From: Nitrospirota bacterium
GTDB lineage: Bacteria > Nitrospirota > Nitrospiria > Nitrospirales > Nitrospiraceae
Assembly: GCA_030684575.1 (NCBI GenBank)
Contig: JAUXVD010000017.1
Coordinates: 1 to 37,576, forward strand
Reading direction: 5' to 3'
DNA: 37,576 nucleotides
Below are positions 1 to 7,087 of this stretch, piece after piece. Below the pieces are notes generated by a model, which did not search any database, was not told the origin of the DNA, and worked only from the letters and a program-made list of their open reading frames with translations. The position numbers were made by a program, and so were the translations under genes. The first letter of the stretch is position 1, and each line of letters opens with the position of its first letter.

Positions 1-79
1 GTACCGTCACCCCCGGGGACTCCAACATCGCCACTGCTTCACGTTTGTACTCAGCTGAAAACTTCCGTCGTGCTCCCAT
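1..79 (-). CDS. IS3-family transposase OrfA, N-terminal fragment
   Basis: The first 26 codons of a minus-strand gene are present, starting at the ATG complementary to 77-79. The translation begins MGARRKFSAEYKREAVAMLE, the typical start of the helix-turn-helix OrfA protein of IS3-family elements, which binds the terminal repeats and is normally joined to OrfB by programmed frameshifting. A strong SD (AGGAGGGG) lies 4-5 nt before the ATG. The gene is cut by the window edge, so whether it is intact is unknown. The leader can fold into a hairpin around the SD (80-119). Confidence 0.75.
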   Translation of the reverse strand, partial: MGARRKFSAEYKREAVAMLESPGVTV

Positions 80-119
80 GACACCCCTCCTGGCTCATTA
101 TGAGCCGTAATCAGGTGTC
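80..119 (-). promoter_or_regulatory. IS orfA leader hairpin at the RBS
   Basis: Two nested inverted repeats lie immediately upstream of the OrfA start: an outer pair of 6 bp (80-85 with 114-119) and an inner pair of 7 bp with a one-base centre (92-98 with 100-106). The SD (complement of 84-91) sits between the two right-hand arms and would be confined in a read-through transcript. The outer arm overlaps the terminal inverted repeat of the element. Protection of transposase genes from outside transcription in this way is known for other IS elements; here it is inferred. Confidence 0.45.
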
Positions 120-169
120 CGTAAAAGTGGGGCAGAACCCCTATGCCTTCAACCAATATAGGAGCCAAT

Positions 170-454
170 ATGGCTGATACATCGAGATTTATCTTTAAAG
201 GAACAATCGAAGGTCGCCCCGTGGAAATTGAAATTTACGACGAAGGCAGTTATCGAGTTCACACTACCCAAGGCGCAGACGACCCAGGTTCCATACAAAG
301 CGATGATTCGTCGACCGTCATCATTCCAGCAACGGAGCAAGGTAGAAAGATCACCATTGAAGGTGGAGCGCCCGAAGAAATTCGTAAAGACCTACTTTCT
401 GAGGGCTTTAGCAATGCGGCCGCAAATGAAATTGTTAGCAAGCTTCCGGTATAA
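170..454 (+). CDS. Small unknown protein, 94 aa
   Basis: No family is recognised. The upstream ATG at 143 would add nine residues, but AGGAG at 160-164, five bases before the ATG at 170, favours the shorter form starting MADTSRFIFKGTIEGRPVEI. The protein is soluble, acidic and probably mostly beta in its first two thirds, with a helical C-terminal tail (PEEIRKDLLSEGFSNAAANEIVSK). It has no signal peptide or membrane segment. It begins only ~30 bp inside an IS3 end, and its base composition is more AT-rich than the housekeeping genes further right, so it may have come with the mobile region. Confidence 0.6.
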   Translation: MADTSRFIFKGTIEGRPVEIEIYDEGSYRVHTTQGADDPGSIQSDDSSTVIIPATEQGRKITIEGGAPEEIRKDLLSEGFSNAAANEIVSKLPV

Positions 455-600
455 CCCCGCAGTCAACACGAACCAGGCATTCAGGGTTAGCAACTGTTTT
501 GAGGGCAGGGCATTCAAGGCCTGTAACTGTCTTGAAAATCAAGTCGTCTGTGCCGTAGTCACAGCGAGATTAAGGACAGCTAACCACGGAGGGTGAGCAG

Positions 601-1173
601 ATGCAAGGTGGAATCAGACGGAATGGCTTAAAGCGATGCTCGGCATCTCTTCTCCTGACGACGGTAGCATTACTGTCATTAAGCGGCTGCCTCATGTCCG
701 CACCAAAAGTAAACACGTCAGAAATAGATTATCAGCTTGGCGATAAATATATGAAGGACGGAAAGAAGGAGGAGGCAAATCGATTCGACTCAAGGGCTAT
801 GAGCAGCGCGCTCCCCTATGCTCAAGAGGGTCGAGCAGATGAGCAAGTACTTGTAGGCAAGTTTTACCGTGGCGGGAAAGGTGTAACGCAAGACTATATT
901 GAAGCAGAGAAGTGGTTTCAGAAGGCTACGGATCAGGGAGATCCGGAAGCGAAAACTTTGCTGGCGAAGGTAGCATCCATTCAGCAAGAAACCGAAGCCC
1001 GAAAAATCAGGGAGCAACAAGCGGCAGAAGCCCAGAAGTTGCGCGAACAGCAGGCACAGGCTGCGGAGGATCGTGGGGACTACGATGCGGCGCTTCTTCT
1101 ATGGTGGCAAGCTTCCAACAGCGCAGCCTATGACCAGTTCCTCCGCCTTGCGGTTTTCCCCGTAGACTTCTAG
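601..1173 (+). CDS. Sel1-repeat lipoprotein, probably C-terminally truncated
   Basis: The 190-aa product starts with a lipoprotein signal peptide; the lipobox LSGC puts the lipidated Cys at residue 30. At least one Sel1-type helical repeat follows (around residues 75-120, with GKGVTQDYIEAEKWFQKATDQGD), then a Gln/Glu/Arg-rich coiled coil (about 122-155). Sel1 repeats are alpha-alpha solenoids used for protein contacts. The C-terminus (AAEDRGDYDAALLLWWQ...) looks like the cap that begins a new Sel1 array in the next gene (DRGDFTTALREW) but ends abruptly after 20 more non-Sel1 residues, suggesting loss of the downstream repeats by frameshift or recombination. GGAGG eight bases before the ATG supports the start. 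It lies 24 bp before another Sel1 gene. Confidence 0.7.
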   Translation: MQGGIRRNGLKRCSASLLLTTVALLSLSGCLMSAPKVNTSEIDYQLGDKYMKDGKKEEANRFDSRAMSSALPYAQEGRADEQVLVGKFYRGGKGVTQDYIEAEKWFQKATDQGDPEAKTLLAKVASIQQETEARKIREQQAAEAQKLREQQAQAAEDRGDYDAALLLWWQASNSAAYDQFLRLAVFPVDF

Positions 1174-1197
1174 ACTGAGCCAACTTGTGAGGTGTCG

Positions 1198-2298
1198 ATG
1201 TCGTTCCGATTCTCCATCGCAGTTGTGCTCTCGATTGTTTGTCTCGCCACGCCTGCGTGGGCCGACTTCGAAGCAGGCACGAACGCCTATGACCGCGGCG
1301 ACTTCACGACAGCCTTGCGTGAGTGGCGACTGCTGGCCGAACAGGGGGATGCGGAGGCGCAGTTCAACCTGGGTCTGCTGTATTCCAACGGCCGGGGCGT
1401 GCCGCAGGACTATGCGCTAGCACGGCAGTGGTATGAGAAAGCCGCTGCCCAGGGAGTCGCGGAGGCGCAGTTCAACCTGGGTCGGCTGTATGCCTTTGGG
1501 CAGGGCGTGCCGCAGGACTATGCGCTAGCACGGCAGTGGTGGGAGAAAGCCGCTGCCCAGGGAGTCGCGGACGCGCAGTTCAACCTGGGTCTGCTGTATG
1601 CCAAAGGCAGGGGCGTGCCGCAGGACTATGTCCAGGCCCATAAGTGGTTCAACCTGAGTGGGGTGAGCGGAAATAAGAAAGCAGTTGATCATCGTGATGC
1701 TCTCGCAACAAAGATGCCCACTGCCCAGATTGCTGAGGCGCAAAAGCTGGCGCTGGAGTGGAGGCCAGAGGCAGAGAAAAGCAGCCGAGCTCAAGCGACG
1801 CAACAGAAAAAAGAGTTAGATCCAAAGGAATCGGGTGAGATATTAGTTGGACTTTCTGCTCACGGACAGTCGATGATTAATTTTTTTGAAGCAAACAAAA
1901 ATCAATGGGAGTTTAATGTGCGGTATGGCGCCCCTCCCATAACGCAAAACCACAAGAATATGATCTATGTCAGAATCCCTAAACATCAACAACAATTCAG
2001 TGCCTGTCATGAGAAGCTATTTGGCAGTAAGATTACAAAAGAGGATATACGTCAATATATGAAGAATGATGAGGCATTGGCTCTATTCCTTGCGATAGGA
2101 GAAACGGCGAAGGTAATAAATTCCTCGCCAGTTGTTCCGCAGGATATGAGTGTGTTAAATGCAGCGCCTAAGCACGAAGTGGCATTAAACCTGCTTTATT
2201 TCAACGGTATGTTTAAAGTATTTGACGAGGGGTTTAACTTGTATGTGGATACCGATAAAAATTGGTGTGACAATTTCAAGAAGTCGCTTTCGCGCTAG
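1198..2298 (+). CDS. Exported Sel1-repeat protein with an unknown C-terminal domain
   Basis: The ATG at 1198 is preferred to the GTG at 1192 because GAGG (1189-1192) sits five bases before it and overlaps the GTG. The 366-aa product has a signal peptide cleaved near TPAWA|DFEAG, a cap helix pair, and three almost identical 36-residue Sel1 repeats (about residues 50-155, each with QFNLGxLYxxGxGVPQDYxx). After a Lys/Glu-rich linker (about 190-215) comes a ~150-residue domain that I do not recognise; it has two Cys (SACHEKLF and NWCDNF) that might pair in the periplasm. The C-terminal part (after about 1800) is clearly more AT-rich than the repeat part, suggesting a mosaic gene. A role as a periplasmic scaffold is inferred from the Sel1 family only. 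Confidence 0.75.
   Translation: MSFRFSIAVVLSIVCLATPAWADFEAGTNAYDRGDFTTALREWRLLAEQGDAEAQFNLGLLYSNGRGVPQDYALARQWYEKAAAQGVAEAQFNLGRLYAFGQGVPQDYALARQWWEKAAAQGVADAQFNLGLLYAKGRGVPQDYVQAHKWFNLSGVSGNKKAVDHRDALATKMPTAQIAEAQKLALEWRPEAEKSSRAQATQQKKELDPKESGEILVGLSAHGQSMINFFEANKNQWEFNVRYGAPPITQNHKNMIYVRIPKHQQQFSACHEKLFGSKITKEDIRQYMKNDEALALFLAIGETAKVINSSPVVPQDMSVLNAAPKHEVALNLLYFNGMFKVFDEGFNLYVDTDKNWCDNFKKSLSR
1351..1651 (+). repeat. Three tandem 108-bp in-frame repeats
   Basis: Units start at 1351, 1459 and 1567, exactly 108 bp apart, each encoding one 36-residue Sel1 repeat. Units are nearly identical over long stretches (for example GTGCCGCAGGACTATG occurs in all three). Such identity at synonymous positions points to recent duplication or continuing gene conversion, so copy number may vary between strains. 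Confidence 0.9.
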
Positions 2299-2335
2299 CA
2301 ACCTCTGGGATGCTGCCGGTTTAGGTAACACCCGC

Positions 2336-2440
2336 CTATGCTAATTCCACCTGCAGTTCGAACTCCATCCGACTGAGATGGCCCAACGTCGAGTGCCGCC
2401 GCGTGGGATTGTAGAAGCGCTCGATGTACTCGTGAGCTAG
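2336..2440 (-). pseudogene. IS3-family OrfB (DDE transposase) C-terminal remnant
   Basis: On the minus strand the sequence reads EYIERFYNPTRRHSTLGHLS followed by RMEFELQVELA and a stop (complement of 2336-2338). This is the highly conserved C-terminus of IS3-family OrfB, just after the last catalytic Glu region of the integrase core. Nothing recognisable as OrfB lies further upstream: by about 2440 the sequence changes into the left end of another element. Downstream of the stop, a degraded copy of a terminal repeat (GGGTGTTACCTAAACCGGCA, complement of 2314-2333) can be made out. It is a dead fragment. Confidence 0.8.
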
Positions 2441-2454
2441 CCCAGGTTTGACGG

Positions 2455-2493
2455 ACACCTCAAACGGGGGACGATACGCCCCCACGGAGGTGT
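2455..2493 (+). promoter_or_regulatory. IS orfA leader hairpin covering the SD
   Basis: Outer arms ACACCT (2455-2460) and AGGTGT (2488-2493) and inner arms GGGGG (2466-2470) and CCCCC (2479-2483) can form a long stem-loop. The SD (GGAGG, 2486-2490) of the following orfA lies within the outer stem. The arrangement parallels the leader at 80-119 although the sequences differ, and the outer arm again belongs to the GGACACC of the terminal repeat. Confidence 0.5.
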
Positions 2494-2496
2494 GCT

Positions 2497-2658
2497 ATGG
2501 CAGAACGACGACGGTTCACGGGCGAGTTTAAACGACAGGCAGTCCAACTCCTCAACACTGGCCAACGCCCAGCCGCCGAGATCGCCCGCGAACTCGGCAT
2601 TCCCCGCAAGGATGAAAAGGGATCGGGAGTCTTTATTGTCTTGGCGGGACGACAATAG
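2497..2658 (+). pseudogene. IS3-family OrfA fragment fused to unrelated sequence
   Basis: The ATG at 2497 follows GGAGG by six bases. The first 38 codons (beginning MAERRRFTGEFKRQAVQLLN and ending RELGIPRK) are a clear OrfA helix-turn-helix N-terminus. After residue 38 the similarity stops and 15 unrelated codons lead to a TAG at 2656-2658. The rest of orfA, orfB and the right end are missing, so this is a truncated element. It belongs to a different element from the fragment at 1-79, since the protein and leader differ. Confidence 0.75.
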
Positions 2659-2682
2659 GGTTTTCTGTAACGCTGTCATACG

Positions 2683-2688
2683 TATAAT
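2683..2688 (+). promoter_or_regulatory. Possible -10 element for the 2746 gene
   Basis: A perfect TATAAT occurs 58 bp before the ATG at 2746. The matching -35 region (TTTTCT at 2661-2666) is poor, so the promoter is only plausible. Confidence 0.35.
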
Positions 2689-2745
2689 GGTTGCTCCGCT
2701 CCTGAATCAGGACTATTTAATTACAAGGGCTCAAGAGGTTAATTC

Positions 2746-3081
2746 ATGTTGAATCGCGCGGCATTGATTGTGCGACCAAAACAGCCTTTTCTTGATTGGG
2801 CGGCCAGTCTTGATGACTCAGGCCTGGCGCCGGATGTGGCGGACGAGCACACGGTCTATCTCATTCCAGAGTTCGAAAGCGATGAAGACGGGCGGCTGGT
2901 TCTGAAACATGTCTATGCCGAGATCTTCGAGCGGGAACTAGATGGCTGGCATACCGATCCATCAGCCTGGCCGCAGAAACGTGATTTTACAACCTTTCAG
3001 GAGTGGTTCAGCATCGACCTGCATTCGGTTATTGAAGATCTGATGGATGATGTTTTAGTGGACGATGATCTTGATGGCTAG
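2746..3081 (+). CDS. Small acidic protein of unknown function, 111 aa
   Basis: I do not recognise the family. AGAGG lies a few bases before the ATG. The product is soluble and strongly acidic, with no signal peptide; it starts MLNRAALIVRPKQPFLDWAA, contains a predicted mixed alpha/beta core and ends in a Asp-rich tail (DLMDDVLVDDDLDG). The Trp-rich middle (DGWHTDPSAWPQKRDF) and a helical segment (FQEWFSIDLHSVIEDLMDD) look like real protein, and codon use matches the GC-rich genome. It stands alone between IS debris and another small gene, and could be a conserved lineage-specific protein. Confidence 0.7.
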   Translation: MLNRAALIVRPKQPFLDWAASLDDSGLAPDVADEHTVYLIPEFESDEDGRLVLKHVYAEIFERELDGWHTDPSAWPQKRDFTTFQEWFSIDLHSVIEDLMDDVLVDDDLDG

Positions 3082-3317
3082 CATGCTGCTCTCGCGGCAT
3101 TCATGGCAGGTCCTGCAATTGTACCTCTCGTCTTCTGCTTGAACGATTCCGTTCTGTCCTCTTCCTCTCCTTCTCTTAGCAGGGCGACCTAGTTGATCCT
3201 CGACTGCGCGTTGCGCATGCACAAAGGGCGGTCTGGTCGACCATCTTAGAGCGGGAGACGCAGTTTGACGTCCCTTCGCCAACGCCATGAAATTTGCATC
3301 TCGTAAGGAAATGCACG

Positions 3318-3545
3318 ATGGACCAGGAATCACTGGCGCAAATTCAACAGATCGTTGGCGCCGCTACTGAAAGCATTTGGACTGAAATCGTCGATGCCAA
3401 ACGCCACACCGGCGTCCTGACGGAAGGATCTCGCCATAAACTCCGGCTCGTGTCCAAAGGGTTTCAGATGCATCTCGACCGGCGTCATGCCGATGATCGA
3501 GCGTATCTGGATGAGCAATTCAGGACAACCTGCGCGCTCAGTTAA
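3318..3545 (+). CDS. Small helical protein upstream of a broken antitoxin gene
   Basis: AAGGA at 3304-3308 supports the ATG at 3318 over the earlier in-frame codon at 3294. The 75-residue product is mostly helical (SLAQIQQIVGAATESIWTEI, later LVSKGFQMHLDRRH). It ends only 6 bp before the start of the HigA-like pseudogene, so the two were probably one operon. It does not look like a HigB or RelE toxin: the beta-strand core and basic residues of that fold are missing. It may be the first part of a longer coiled-coil protein of the kind often found beside XRE regulators, shortened here; that is inference. Confidence 0.55.
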   Translation: MDQESLAQIQQIVGAATESIWTEIVDAKRHTGVLTEGSRHKLRLVSKGFQMHLDRRHADDRAYLDEQFRTTCALS

Positions 3546-3551
3546 CTTTTC

Positions 3552-3850
3552 ATGGCTAAATCCCGCATTGCCCCCATACAGCCCGGTGTCTACCTCAAAG
3601 AGATCCTCGATGGGTTGGGCCTATCTCAGTATCGCTTAGCGCTGGAACTTGGTTCCCTGCCATGCGGATCAGCCATGTGGTGCGTGGGCAACATCCCCTG
3701 ACCGCTGAGTTGGCGTTACGGTTTGGCCTGCATCTCGACCAGAGCCCCCGTGATTGGCTTCATCTGTACAGCCGCCACGATATGGGTGTGGCCGAGGATC
3801 GGGTGGGCAGTCGAGTGATCAGGGGAGTTCGTCGGTCTCAAGCTATCGTG
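3552..3850 (+). pseudogene. HigA/VapI-type XRE antitoxin, frameshifted
   Basis: The ATG at 3552 starts MAKSRIAPIQPGVYLKEILD, then LSQYRLALELG, the first helices of a HigA-type helix-turn-helix antitoxin. At about 3655-3662 the frame breaks; the homology resumes in another frame as MRISHVVRGQHPLTAELALR and WLHLYSRHDMGVAED. The join is out by one missing base (or two extra). HigA proteins bind their own promoter and neutralise the HigB RNase; this copy cannot make a full protein unless the frame is restored by slippage. No higB lies beside it. The homology fades near 3820-3850. Confidence 0.75.
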
Positions 3851-4199
3851 TGGAGCAGAAACTTTCCGTTTCGCCAGTGCATATTATTTCTTATGTGTCA
3901 CCGTTCACGCCTCACGTTTCATATTGTACCAATGTGAATATCTCCGATAATCGATCTGTTCCGAGAAGCCGGCGTTCGAAGCCCCGCCTAACTTCCTCAA
4001 GTACATCGCTTGTTGAAACCTGGAGGCGGCCCTCGGCGAATCCGTCATTTCATAGCCTGGCGAGTCAATTGACTTCCTCTATTCTGGTCCGTACGATCGA
4101 GTAACTCCTCGAGCGGACTGCGTAACAGCCTCGCGATTCCTTCCTGATGGAAAGACACATTCAGATGACAGGTTCGCATCGTCCTTTTGAGGGTTTCCC
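3851..4199. other. Gene-free stretch before the 4200 gene
   Basis: About 350 bp with no convincing gene. It includes a short GTTCACGCCTCACGTTTCAT segment (3903-3922) of the degenerate intergenic type seen elsewhere in the window. On the minus strand short protein-like readings occur (for example LEEVRRGFERRLLGTD around 3950-4010) but without a credible start or SD, so they may be remnants of a lost gene. Confidence 0.4.
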
Positions 4200-6386
4200 A
4201 TGAGCGAGGAGTCATCGGGTTCTTCATCGATGTCTGTTGAGCCTGGAAGTCCTGCATTCACGGGCACGGTGCGGGAACAGGTCCTGGCGTTCTTTGGCCC
4301 GTCCAGCGCCGACAATGAGACGAGGAATGCGCTCGCGGATCACTTGCAGGATTTCGTGAACGCCGAAAGCTTGGGGGATCGACTCGATGCCTGGCTTCGA
4401 TTGATCCATTGGACGAGCGTGGGGACAAGCCATTCCTTGCAAGTGCTCGGCGCCCGTATGCGGTGGCGGGTGGCCTATCTCTACTGGGAACTCCTACTCG
4501 ATGTCATGGAACAGGTGCCTGCCGTCAGAGCGGACATGCACAGAGCGATCAATCAGATCCTGCACGAAACCGATGCGGTGAATCTGGTAGGCGAGGCAGG
4601 GGTGCTCTGCGACCGTGGATTTCTCGTTGAGCTCGGCGACAGGATGATGCGAAAGCTTCTCCCGAGTGTCCGGAACGATCGAGATTTGACGCATCTCTTG
4701 CAGCGCCAATACGGCAGCCTGGTTGAGGTCAAGTGGTTCTCAGAAATTCCTCCTCGCTTTTTCGCGAGACTCCTGAAGGCCTTCATTCCGCCAACGAATC
4801 CGGATCTGCCCAACCCGTTCCTCCGGGCGTTTGCCGATGGGTTTCGTCTCCTGGCCATCCGTGTAGAGGCTCAAGGCCTGTCGGAGAAGCTCCGGGTCAG
4901 GAGCCGGAGGCCTTCCTCGATTCAGGAATCTCCATTCTTTCGACTCGCTCAAATCAGCGAAGAGTTGGTCGGGTTGTGGCAAACCGGGAAGGTTGTCGAT
5001 ACGGCGGGGGCGCGCTGGCGGGAAGAAGCGGCGGAATGCCAGAATGAAATCCGATGGATTCGTCGGCAACTGGAAGTTGCCGGGGTCAGCGTGGGCATCG
5101 TGTATGGCCTTGAGGTTCTCACTCACTGCCTCCATCGAATGACCACGATGGTTGAGATCATGACCGCACGCGAAGACCTCACCTATGCTGCGGCCGTCCA
5201 TGCGTTTCTGACGACGCTCATCGAGGCGAGCCTTCATGAAGGCAGTCTCTCCTATCTCTGCGAGGTCAATACCCGGCTCTTGCATCGGAAGATCGTCGAT
5301 CGCTCCGGAGTCACAGGGGAGCATTACATTGCAAATGATCGAGCAGAGTATCGACACATTTGGGTTGCCGCGGCCGGCGGCGGCGTGCTCACGGCGTTCA
5401 CCGCCGCCATCAAGATGTTCATCCTCGTGCTTGGGCTTGCGCCATTCCTGGCGGGGTTCGGATATGGTCTCAATTATGCCGTGAGTTTTGTCCTCATGCA
5501 GACGTTCGGGCTCATGCTCGCGACGAAACAGCCGGCGATGACGGCCGCCACTCTGGCGACCATCATGCGCGATCATCCAGGCTCGGCGCGGTTGGACGAC
5601 ATTGTCACGGTGATCGCGAAGATCACCCATTCCCAGCTCGCGGCAGCCGTGAGTAACGTCCTGGTCGTGTCGGTCGCTGCCTATGTGCTCGATGCCTGTT
5701 GGCGCCTGGTAACAGGTGGGCCGATCCTCGATCTCCAGGTTGCGTCCCACGTCTACGAGACCCTCAGTCCGCTCGATAGCGGAACGGTGATTTTTGCCGC
5801 GTTGACGGGTGTTATTCTGTGGCTGTCGAGTTTGGCCGGTGGATGGATCGAAAACTGGGCCGTTTATCACCAGGTACCTCAGGCGCTGGCCGAACATGCG
5901 TGGGGGACTCGAATTTTCGGCGCGGATCGAATGAAAACCTGGTCGGCCGGCGTGTCCCGCAACGTGGCGGGATGGGGCACCAACATCTCACTCGGGATGA
6001 TGTTGGGGATGACCCCTGCGGTCGGGGCGTTCATTGGTCTGCCGCTGGATGTTCGCCATGTCACGTTGTCGAGCGGCACTCTTGCGCTCGCCAGCGCCTC
6101 CCTGCAAGCTGAGTGGTATGGAGAGGGTCGCATTCTCAGGGCTCTTGCAGGTGTCGCGGTCATGTTCGTCTTCAACTTAGGGGTCAGCTTTTTCCTGTCG
6201 CTGGTGACGGCGCTTCGAGCCCATGACTTCCATCGAGCCGACATGATCGAGCTTGCCCGACGCCTGTTGAAACGGATGATCTTCTCGCCGGGAGAGTTTC
6301 TTTTGCCTCCACGGGATCAGGCGAAAACAGTGGGGTCAGGAGTAGCGCCGGTAGCCAGCGAAGGGACCGCCGGCACTGAGCGGTGA
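4200..6386 (+). CDS. Membrane protein of the 'site-specific recombinase' (SpecificRecomb, Gcr-like) family
   Basis: The 728-aa product matches what I know of the family annotated 'site-specific recombinase' (PF10136, named after gonococcal Gcr). The N-terminal ~370 residues are soluble and helical. The family hallmark GVTGEHYIANDRAEYRHIW (about 368-386) leads into a glycine-rich segment (AAAGGGVLTAFTAAIK) and then several membrane helices (about 385-445, 480-510, 535-560, 585-615, 645-675). It has none of the catalytic residues of tyrosine or serine recombinases, so the recombinase name is doubtful and a membrane role is more likely. GAGGG six bases before the ATG supports the start. It is a single gene; the next gene is convergent. 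Confidence 0.8.
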   Translation: MSEESSGSSSMSVEPGSPAFTGTVREQVLAFFGPSSADNETRNALADHLQDFVNAESLGDRLDAWLRLIHWTSVGTSHSLQVLGARMRWRVAYLYWELLLDVMEQVPAVRADMHRAINQILHETDAVNLVGEAGVLCDRGFLVELGDRMMRKLLPSVRNDRDLTHLLQRQYGSLVEVKWFSEIPPRFFARLLKAFIPPTNPDLPNPFLRAFADGFRLLAIRVEAQGLSEKLRVRSRRPSSIQESPFFRLAQISEELVGLWQTGKVVDTAGARWREEAAECQNEIRWIRRQLEVAGVSVGIVYGLEVLTHCLHRMTTMVEIMTAREDLTYAAAVHAFLTTLIEASLHEGSLSYLCEVNTRLLHRKIVDRSGVTGEHYIANDRAEYRHIWVAAAGGGVLTAFTAAIKMFILVLGLAPFLAGFGYGLNYAVSFVLMQTFGLMLATKQPAMTAATLATIMRDHPGSARLDDIVTVIAKITHSQLAAAVSNVLVVSVAAYVLDACWRLVTGGPILDLQVASHVYETLSPLDSGTVIFAALTGVILWLSSLAGGWIENWAVYHQVPQALAEHAWGTRIFGADRMKTWSAGVSRNVAGWGTNISLGMMLGMTPAVGAFIGLPLDVRHVTLSSGTLALASASLQAEWYGEGRILRALAGVAVMFVFNLGVSFFLSLVTALRAHDFHRADMIELARRLLKRMIFSPGEFLLPPRDQAKTVGSGVAPVASEGTAGTER

Positions 6387-6484
6387 GGAGGGGGAGCGCA
6401 ACATCCTCGAACGATTGGCCTGCCAGGACGTAGAGATCGGTATTCCTGAGAATCTGATGCCCGGATGCATGACGGTTCGGGCTC

Positions 6485-6871
6485 CTAGAAGGGGATTCGG
6501 ATTCCCATTTGAAATTCATTCGGAACCAGGGTTTGCCCCGGTAGACCACCGAGATTCAGGTTTGGCTGAGGTTGCGAATTCGGCGTGAATGCACGATCGA
6601 GCTGGGAGTTGTAGCCGGCGCCAAAGCCTGCGCCGATATACGGAAGAATCGTCATATCCCCGGCAGAGTAACGTCCACTGAGTGACGGCACATCGCTGAA
6701 CAGCAAGTCGGCAGAAGGTGTGACGGGCGTTATGCCAGGATGTCCCTCTAGCGAGAAGGTGCCGGCGCTGTTGCCCACCAGAGTGGAAGAGGCCAGCGTT
6801 TTGTCAGCATGCGTCACGCCCAGCGCAGTGGAAAGAAAAAGAATCACCAGCATGTTGAAACGACGGTTCAT
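6485..6871 (-). CDS. Exported protein, possible outer-membrane or surface protein
   Basis: The ATG at 6871 follows a strong SD (GGGAGGT) by about seven bases; an upstream in-frame ATG (6895) lacks one. The 128-aa product has a signal peptide (MNRRFNMLVILFLSTALGVTHA, cleaved before DKTLAS) and a Gly/Ser/Pro-rich body. Alternating segments such as MTILPYIGAGFGAGYN and the C-terminal FQMGIRIPF, ending in Phe, recall the closing strand of an outer-membrane beta barrel, although the protein is too short for a whole barrel. Function unknown. It stands alone, convergent with the 4200 gene. Confidence 0.65.
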   Translation of the reverse strand: MNRRFNMLVILFLSTALGVTHADKTLASSTLVGNSAGTFSLEGHPGITPVTPSADLLFSDVPSLSGRYSAGDMTILPYIGAGFGAGYNSQLDRAFTPNSQPQPNLNLGGLPGQTLVPNEFQMGIRIPF

Positions 6872-7063
6872 CGTTCGTACCTCCCGAATGGCCATGACTC
6901 TTGATGTCTTCCAGGATCAGGGAGTACCTAGAAGAGAAAGCATAAAACCTGCCACTCATTCAGATAGTCACGATTTTGCAGAATTCAAGAGCTAGGTGAG
7001 ACTTAACTGGGAATTCCCTTGTGCCCGATGTGAGACGAACGGAACTAAAATATTAGGAGGCCT

Positions 7064-7078
7064 GTTGCAGAAGGCAAC
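7064..7078 (-). terminator. Weak hairpin after the methyltransferase gene
   Basis: GTTGC and GCAAC arms with a five-base loop begin nine bases after the stop codon on the minus strand, followed by an AT-rich stretch with TTTT. The stem is only 5 bp. Confidence 0.3.
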
Positions 7079-7087
7079 TCGGTGCCG

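Larger units (their letters stand above)
1..140 (-). mobile_element. IS3-family element, left end only
   Basis: This is one end of an insertion sequence that runs off the left edge of the window. Reading the minus strand, a terminal sequence of the IS3 type (CTGCCCCACTTTTACGGACA, ending near 137) is followed by a leader, an SD site and the start of the transposase orfA gene. The exact outer boundary and any target-site duplication cannot be fixed because the other end is missing. The terminal sequence resembles IS3-family inverted repeats from general knowledge, but I cannot name the element. Confidence 0.7.

Noticed and set aside
228-596. 122-aa plus-strand frame overlapping the 94-aa gene
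   Set aside because: It lies mostly in another frame of the 170-454 gene, has no SD, and its composition (Arg, Phe, Cys) is that of a shadow frame.
3318-3545. HigB/RelE toxin upstream of the HigA-like pseudogene
   Set aside because: The 75-aa product is helical and lacks the strand pattern and basic residues of that toxin fold.
4740-5897. 385-aa minus-strand frame
   Set aside because: Fully antisense to the membrane-protein gene; composition is biased to His, Arg, Asp and Gln as expected for an antisense shadow of GC-rich DNA, with no recognisable domain.
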